DNA from: Coriaria nepalensis
Lineage: Eukaryota; Streptophyta; Magnoliopsida; Cucurbitales; Coriariaceae
Length of the DNA stretch: 64,000 nt
Reading direction: 5' to 3'
Assembly (NCBI GenBank): GCA_027186245.1
Contig: CP114490.1
Location: 2,929,001-2,993,000, forward strand
The notes beneath the pieces are model-generated. The model ran no database searches. It worked only from the letters and a program-made list of their open reading frames with translations, and had not been told where the DNA came from. The translations under genes and the position numbers were made by a program. This document shows positions 60,509 through 64,000 of this stretch, piece by piece. Within the stretch, counting starts at the first letter, position 1; each line of letters opens with the position of its first letter.

Positions 60509-61033
60509 TAGGGGGGGATATTTTTTTCGTTCTTGATGAGAGTTCTAGTCCTGTCCCATTCTCAATATTGACTAAGAATCAAATTGTCGGTTTCATCCTG
60601 TTCTCGATATTGAGGACCAGGAATGGAAACGGGAACGAGACCACTTTCGGTTTTGTTCCCGTTCATGTTCCCCAAATAATATATAAGAAAAAAGTTAATA
60701 AAATTATCTTTTAGTCACAATAATCTAATTATAAGTATTGAATTAATTTTACTTATGATTTTTGTATAAATTTTTGTTGTTAATTTTCTATTGACTTGAT
60801 GATATTTTAAAATAACGAATATTCTAAGAACTATAAACTCAAATTTGGATTATTATATAAATTAAATAATAATTAAAAAAATAAAATAAGGTTTTGATCG
60901 GAAATCCCGATCTCATACCGGTTTCGTTCTCGATCCCGTAATGCCGGTACCTAATCGGGAATGAAACCAGGATAACGGGAATGAGAACAGTACAAGGTGA
61001 TACCATTCCCAACAGAAAAAGTACCCACCACTA
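60509..61033. mobile_element. Non-autonomous hAT element (MITE)
   Basis: The 525-bp piece has 12-bp ends TAGGGGGGGATA and, inverted, TAGTGGTGGGTA (9 of 12 match). It is flanked by eight-base near-identical repeats GTGAAAAT (60501-60508) and GTTAAAAT (61034-61041). An 8-bp target duplication and a TAGTGGTGGG-like end are hAT hallmarks. GGGAACGGGA-type subterminal repeats lie at both sides in opposite orientation. No transposase. Confidence 0.75.
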
Positions 61034-61114
61034 GTTAAAATGATCTTTTACCTTAAAAAGAGCTAAGATTTGGATTTCTCGAGGAAAAGTTAAATGATGT
61101 ATTAACCTAACTAA

Positions 61115-61640
61115 AGATGATGATTCGTACCGGCACGACATGGGTTGGGCATAGGTTGACCCGTGCCTATTTATGTGCCCAAAAACAAGAACACGACACG
61201 GGTATGACACAAACATAATAAGGATCATAAAACGTGTCTTTGCTAGCCCATAGGCTTGTTTCTTTTTTTAAAAAAAAATAATTTTTAAATGAGCGAAGAG
61301 TTTTAAAATAATTATTAAAATACTAAGATTAATTTAATATGTTACATAAATAACATGGTAATATGAGTATAAACACATATTTTGCCCTGTATTTAGATTG
61401 AATATGAATACAACGACATAGTGATCCCCTTTTCAAGTATGAACATATTCATTTTGTTCGACGTATCCCAAAATATGGTTATGAGAGCTTGAGAATTTGA
61501 GGTGAGAGGAGAGAGAGAAGTAGAAATACTATTAAAAAAATATTTAAATATTAAAATTAAAGAAAAAAAAAAAAAACCGGGGTTGGGCTGGCAACCCACA
61601 GGCCTAGATGGTCTTTTTAGAGTCGGTACATACTCTTACT
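61115..61640. mobile_element. Possible second small DNA element
   Basis: Opposed GC-rich words (GGGTTGGGCATAGGTTGACC on the left; GGGTTGGGCTGGCAACCCAC on the right) around an AT-rich centre. Borders are not defined. An A-run lies at 61562-61575. Confidence 0.3.
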
Positions 61641-62341
61641 GACCGAACTCATTTTACTATCTCTAAACCCAACCCCTTATTACCTACCATCTTGAGCAAA
61701 TATTATTGCCATCATAGTATTTAACTCTGACAATTTTAGTGGTTGATGTTAATTAAGGATACCAAGAAGAACCCTACCCTTCAATTTACCTCTCTCAAGA
61801 CTTCGGCCCACTTGCAAGCCCCAATAATAGGTGGATTTCCTAATTTGGTTACATAGAAAAAACAATCTAATGCAGCGTGTGTACGTAGCCTTATAAGATA
61901 TATATGATGGATTCAAAAAAATAGTCGAAGTAATATGATATTATATATGCTCCAAATCTTATTAGAGATCTTATCTTATCTGTTTTATCGGTACAAGAGA
62001 TCTCTTAGACTTCTAATATATTACAATAAACATGTCATGTTCTTTTAGATATTGTACAATTTAAAGCACTGAGTAGCGAGAAGAAAGACTCCACTTATTT
62101 AAAGATGCACTGCGATTTTTTAACAACTCAAAACAATCATACATTACTGTTCTCACATTACGTACAGCCCAATTCTAACTGGGTTTCACATAATTATCAA
62201 ATGATATATCGCTCTTACATTTTGGATTAGTGAAACCAAAAATTAACAACCAGATCGCAATGACTAATCATTCAGATTTAAGACATTAAATATATAATCA
62301 CTCTTATATTTAAGAAAACGAGAAGACAGGTGATGAATTGA
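61641..62341. other. Intergenic, likely 3' side of GDSL copy 2
   Basis: No gene or repeat recognised. Confidence 0.5.
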
Positions 62342-63918
62342 TCAGGTCCGGTCCGAGTCCAGAGCCATGATAGTGCTGAGATTCATTGGGCTCATGTACT
62401 GAGTTGATCCAGTCAAGATCTGTTGGACGATGATCCTGTTTGCCCTCTCTGATGGATGAAATGGGTCCCAAAATGCGTACAGATCTCTGTTCGGGCACAA
62501 GTTGGACAACCCGGTGCAAAGCCCAACTCCATTGTAAGGTCCTTGCCCACAGCATGCCACCTTTGATGTGATAAATCCTGTCCCAAAGTTATTGCACATT
62601 CGGTTATGTTAGTTAACCACCTCCTATCGATTCTATCGGTTTTTTAGTATCACGTGACATCATCTCTATCATATAAAAATACGTATGGATTCACGTGACT
62701 TGATTCGAACTAAGGTACGGTTGGACCTAAGTAAACATATCATGCTATATTTTTACACTGTGAATAAAGAAGAAACCGTACTTGGGTTTGAGAATTAATG
62801 AAATTTCATACCATATGCTTGAGGATCAAAAACAAAATCTGAGTGCATTTGCTGTGTGTTAACGGCAATGAAGACTTGTCCGCCGATTTCATTGTTGAGT
62901 TGGTTTATCATTTGTCTAAGCCGCGGGTTGAACAGGGCTGCAGCTCGTTGGAGCTCGACAGCGCACTCACCGTTTGTACTACGCATGGCCAATTCTGCCG
63001 GAACACAACCAAGTGGTCCCGTTCCCGTCACCAGTACTCGCCTTGCTCCCAGATCAAACAGTCTCTGCAAGCATTAATTCATAACTCATCTTAACCAATG
63101 TTCAAATTTGATAAAACTCGGAATGGATTATAAATTCTTAAGTGAACTCGGCTAATTAATTAATAAAAATTACAAGAGTTTTTGTTTTACTCAAGAATTG
63201 ACAATTCATACAGTTAATAACTTTACAAAACTTTCTTTCTAAAAGAAAAAAAAAACACAGGAATAAGATGTACTTGCCTGTCACGTCAAGCATTCTGACC
63301 ATGAAAAGCATGCAATTATGAAAGTGCTAAAAAAAACAGTATAATGCACATGAAAAATCTTGTAGTACACCATAACTATCTGTCTGACCTCAAAATCATA
63401 ATAAGTATTCACCTTCTTCTCATTATCTTATTTCCTACTTTCCTGTGATATATACTGTTGCCGACGTTACCTCACATTAATCATATATGCTAGCTAGTGT
63501 AACATGTTTACTTGACTCTATACGCAGGAATGACATTTTTTTTTAAACTCGTCTTAGTTAATTCTAACGTAATGTTACTAAGAAATCAAATTATAAGATA
63601 TGAGGACATGATATTTCTGATAATCGATCCGTAAATGATATATGAGTTTAATCGGAGGGTTGAAGTGACGATCACCCGTAAGACTTTCCGGTACTCGGAA
63701 ATGAGATAGACGACGTAGTCAGGGAGAGAGAATTGGCGAGATCTTGCTGAGAATGGGACCAAGTAGTAGTTGTTCACAAAGTCATTGCCGCCGACAGTTA
63801 TGAGCACTAAGGCCCCATTTACTAGCCTTATCGTCTCTTCTCCTCCAATTAGAGAACTCACCCTGCTTTGGTACTGTTGAAAGTACTCTAATTGCTTGTA
63901 CATTCGGATTATGTTTAG
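62342..63918 (-). CDS. GDSL esterase/lipase, copy 2 (5' exons outside window)
   Basis: Three exons, 63676-63918, 62812-63064 and 62342-62577, equal in length to exons 3-5 of copy 1 (243, 253 and 236 bp) and at the same phases. They encode [41 protein letters not shown] and the catalytic [10 protein letters not shown]. Exons 1-2, with signal peptide and GDS nucleophile, should lie past 64000. No damage was seen. It is a tandem paralog of 56368-58079 in the same orientation. Confidence 0.9.
63065..63675 (-). other. Intron of GDSL copy 2
   Basis: Intron 3 is 611 bp here against 117 bp in copy 1. No repeat borders seen. Confidence 0.6.
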
Positions 63919-64000
63919 CTGCAAAACGATCGAACATAGAATCCCTAATTGCTTAGATCTTTTGTTTTGGGACTTCATTCTTTTGGTTCACATAATTAAG

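Noticed and set aside
1..64000. tRNA, rRNA, CRISPR array, or bacterial-type operon
   Set aside because: None seen by eye; no cloverleaf words, no regularly spaced direct repeats, and gene structure is plant nuclear throughout.

Overview
This is nuclear DNA from a flowering plant, almost certainly a eudicot. The evidence is GT-AG (and one GC-AG) introns, AT-rich intergenic DNA with many microsatellites, and plant-only families: DRP4 dynamin, violaxanthin de-epoxidase, SWEET, F-box/PP2, PUB-ARM, GDSL lipase, MUSTANG and CNL-type LRR. I could not fix the family; a cucurbit is a guess only.

Layout. 1-4.0 kb: 3' exons of an LRR resistance gene, with a solo LTR (2118-3675, TSD GATAT) full of hairpin repeats. 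4.1-7.1 kb: two decayed genes, a chloroplast FMN hydrolase and a PPR protein. 7.1-10.4 kb: AT-rich, no gene. 10.4-15.9 kb: complete 16-exon PELOTA, one intron being GC-AG. 16.0-24.9 kb: tandem duplication carrying two intronless-CDS DRP4C dynamin genes on the minus strand. Copy 2 gained an LTR-like insertion in its leader intron and an intronless UBA/PUB retrocopy just behind its stop codon. 25-28.7 kb: transposon debris plus a chimeric pseudogene joining DRP4C and NUP1-like nucleoporin pieces, then a LINE DUF4283 remnant. 28.8-37.5 kb: an acidic membrane-anchored protein of unknown function, a small LEA-like protein and a domesticated Mutator transposase (MUSTANG type). 38-39 kb: 5'-truncated kinase pseudogene. 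39.9-44.5 kb: F-box/PP2 gene and, on the other strand, violaxanthin de-epoxidase. 44.8-45.6 kb: long-TIR element upstream of it. 46.8-48.3 kb: SWEET sugar transporter. 49.4-52.1 kb: PUB9-like U-box E3 ligase and a duplicated stump of its 3' end. 53-56.3 kb: non-coding 1.6 kb tandem duplication. 56.4-64 kb: two tandem GDSL lipases, the second cut by the window edge, separated by 4 kb containing a non-autonomous hAT element.

The genes are independent transcription units, not an operon. What links the region is duplication and decay: tandem copies (DRP4C, GDSL, PUB 3' end, the 1.6 kb block), retrocopies and chimeras (UBA/PUB, NUP1-DRP4C), and at least five transposon insertions whose borders can be read. 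I found no wholly unknown system. The best leads are the DRP4C cluster with its captured sequences, the hairpin-bearing LTR, and the NUP1-DRP4C chimera. All exon borders were set by eye from splice sites and reading frame.
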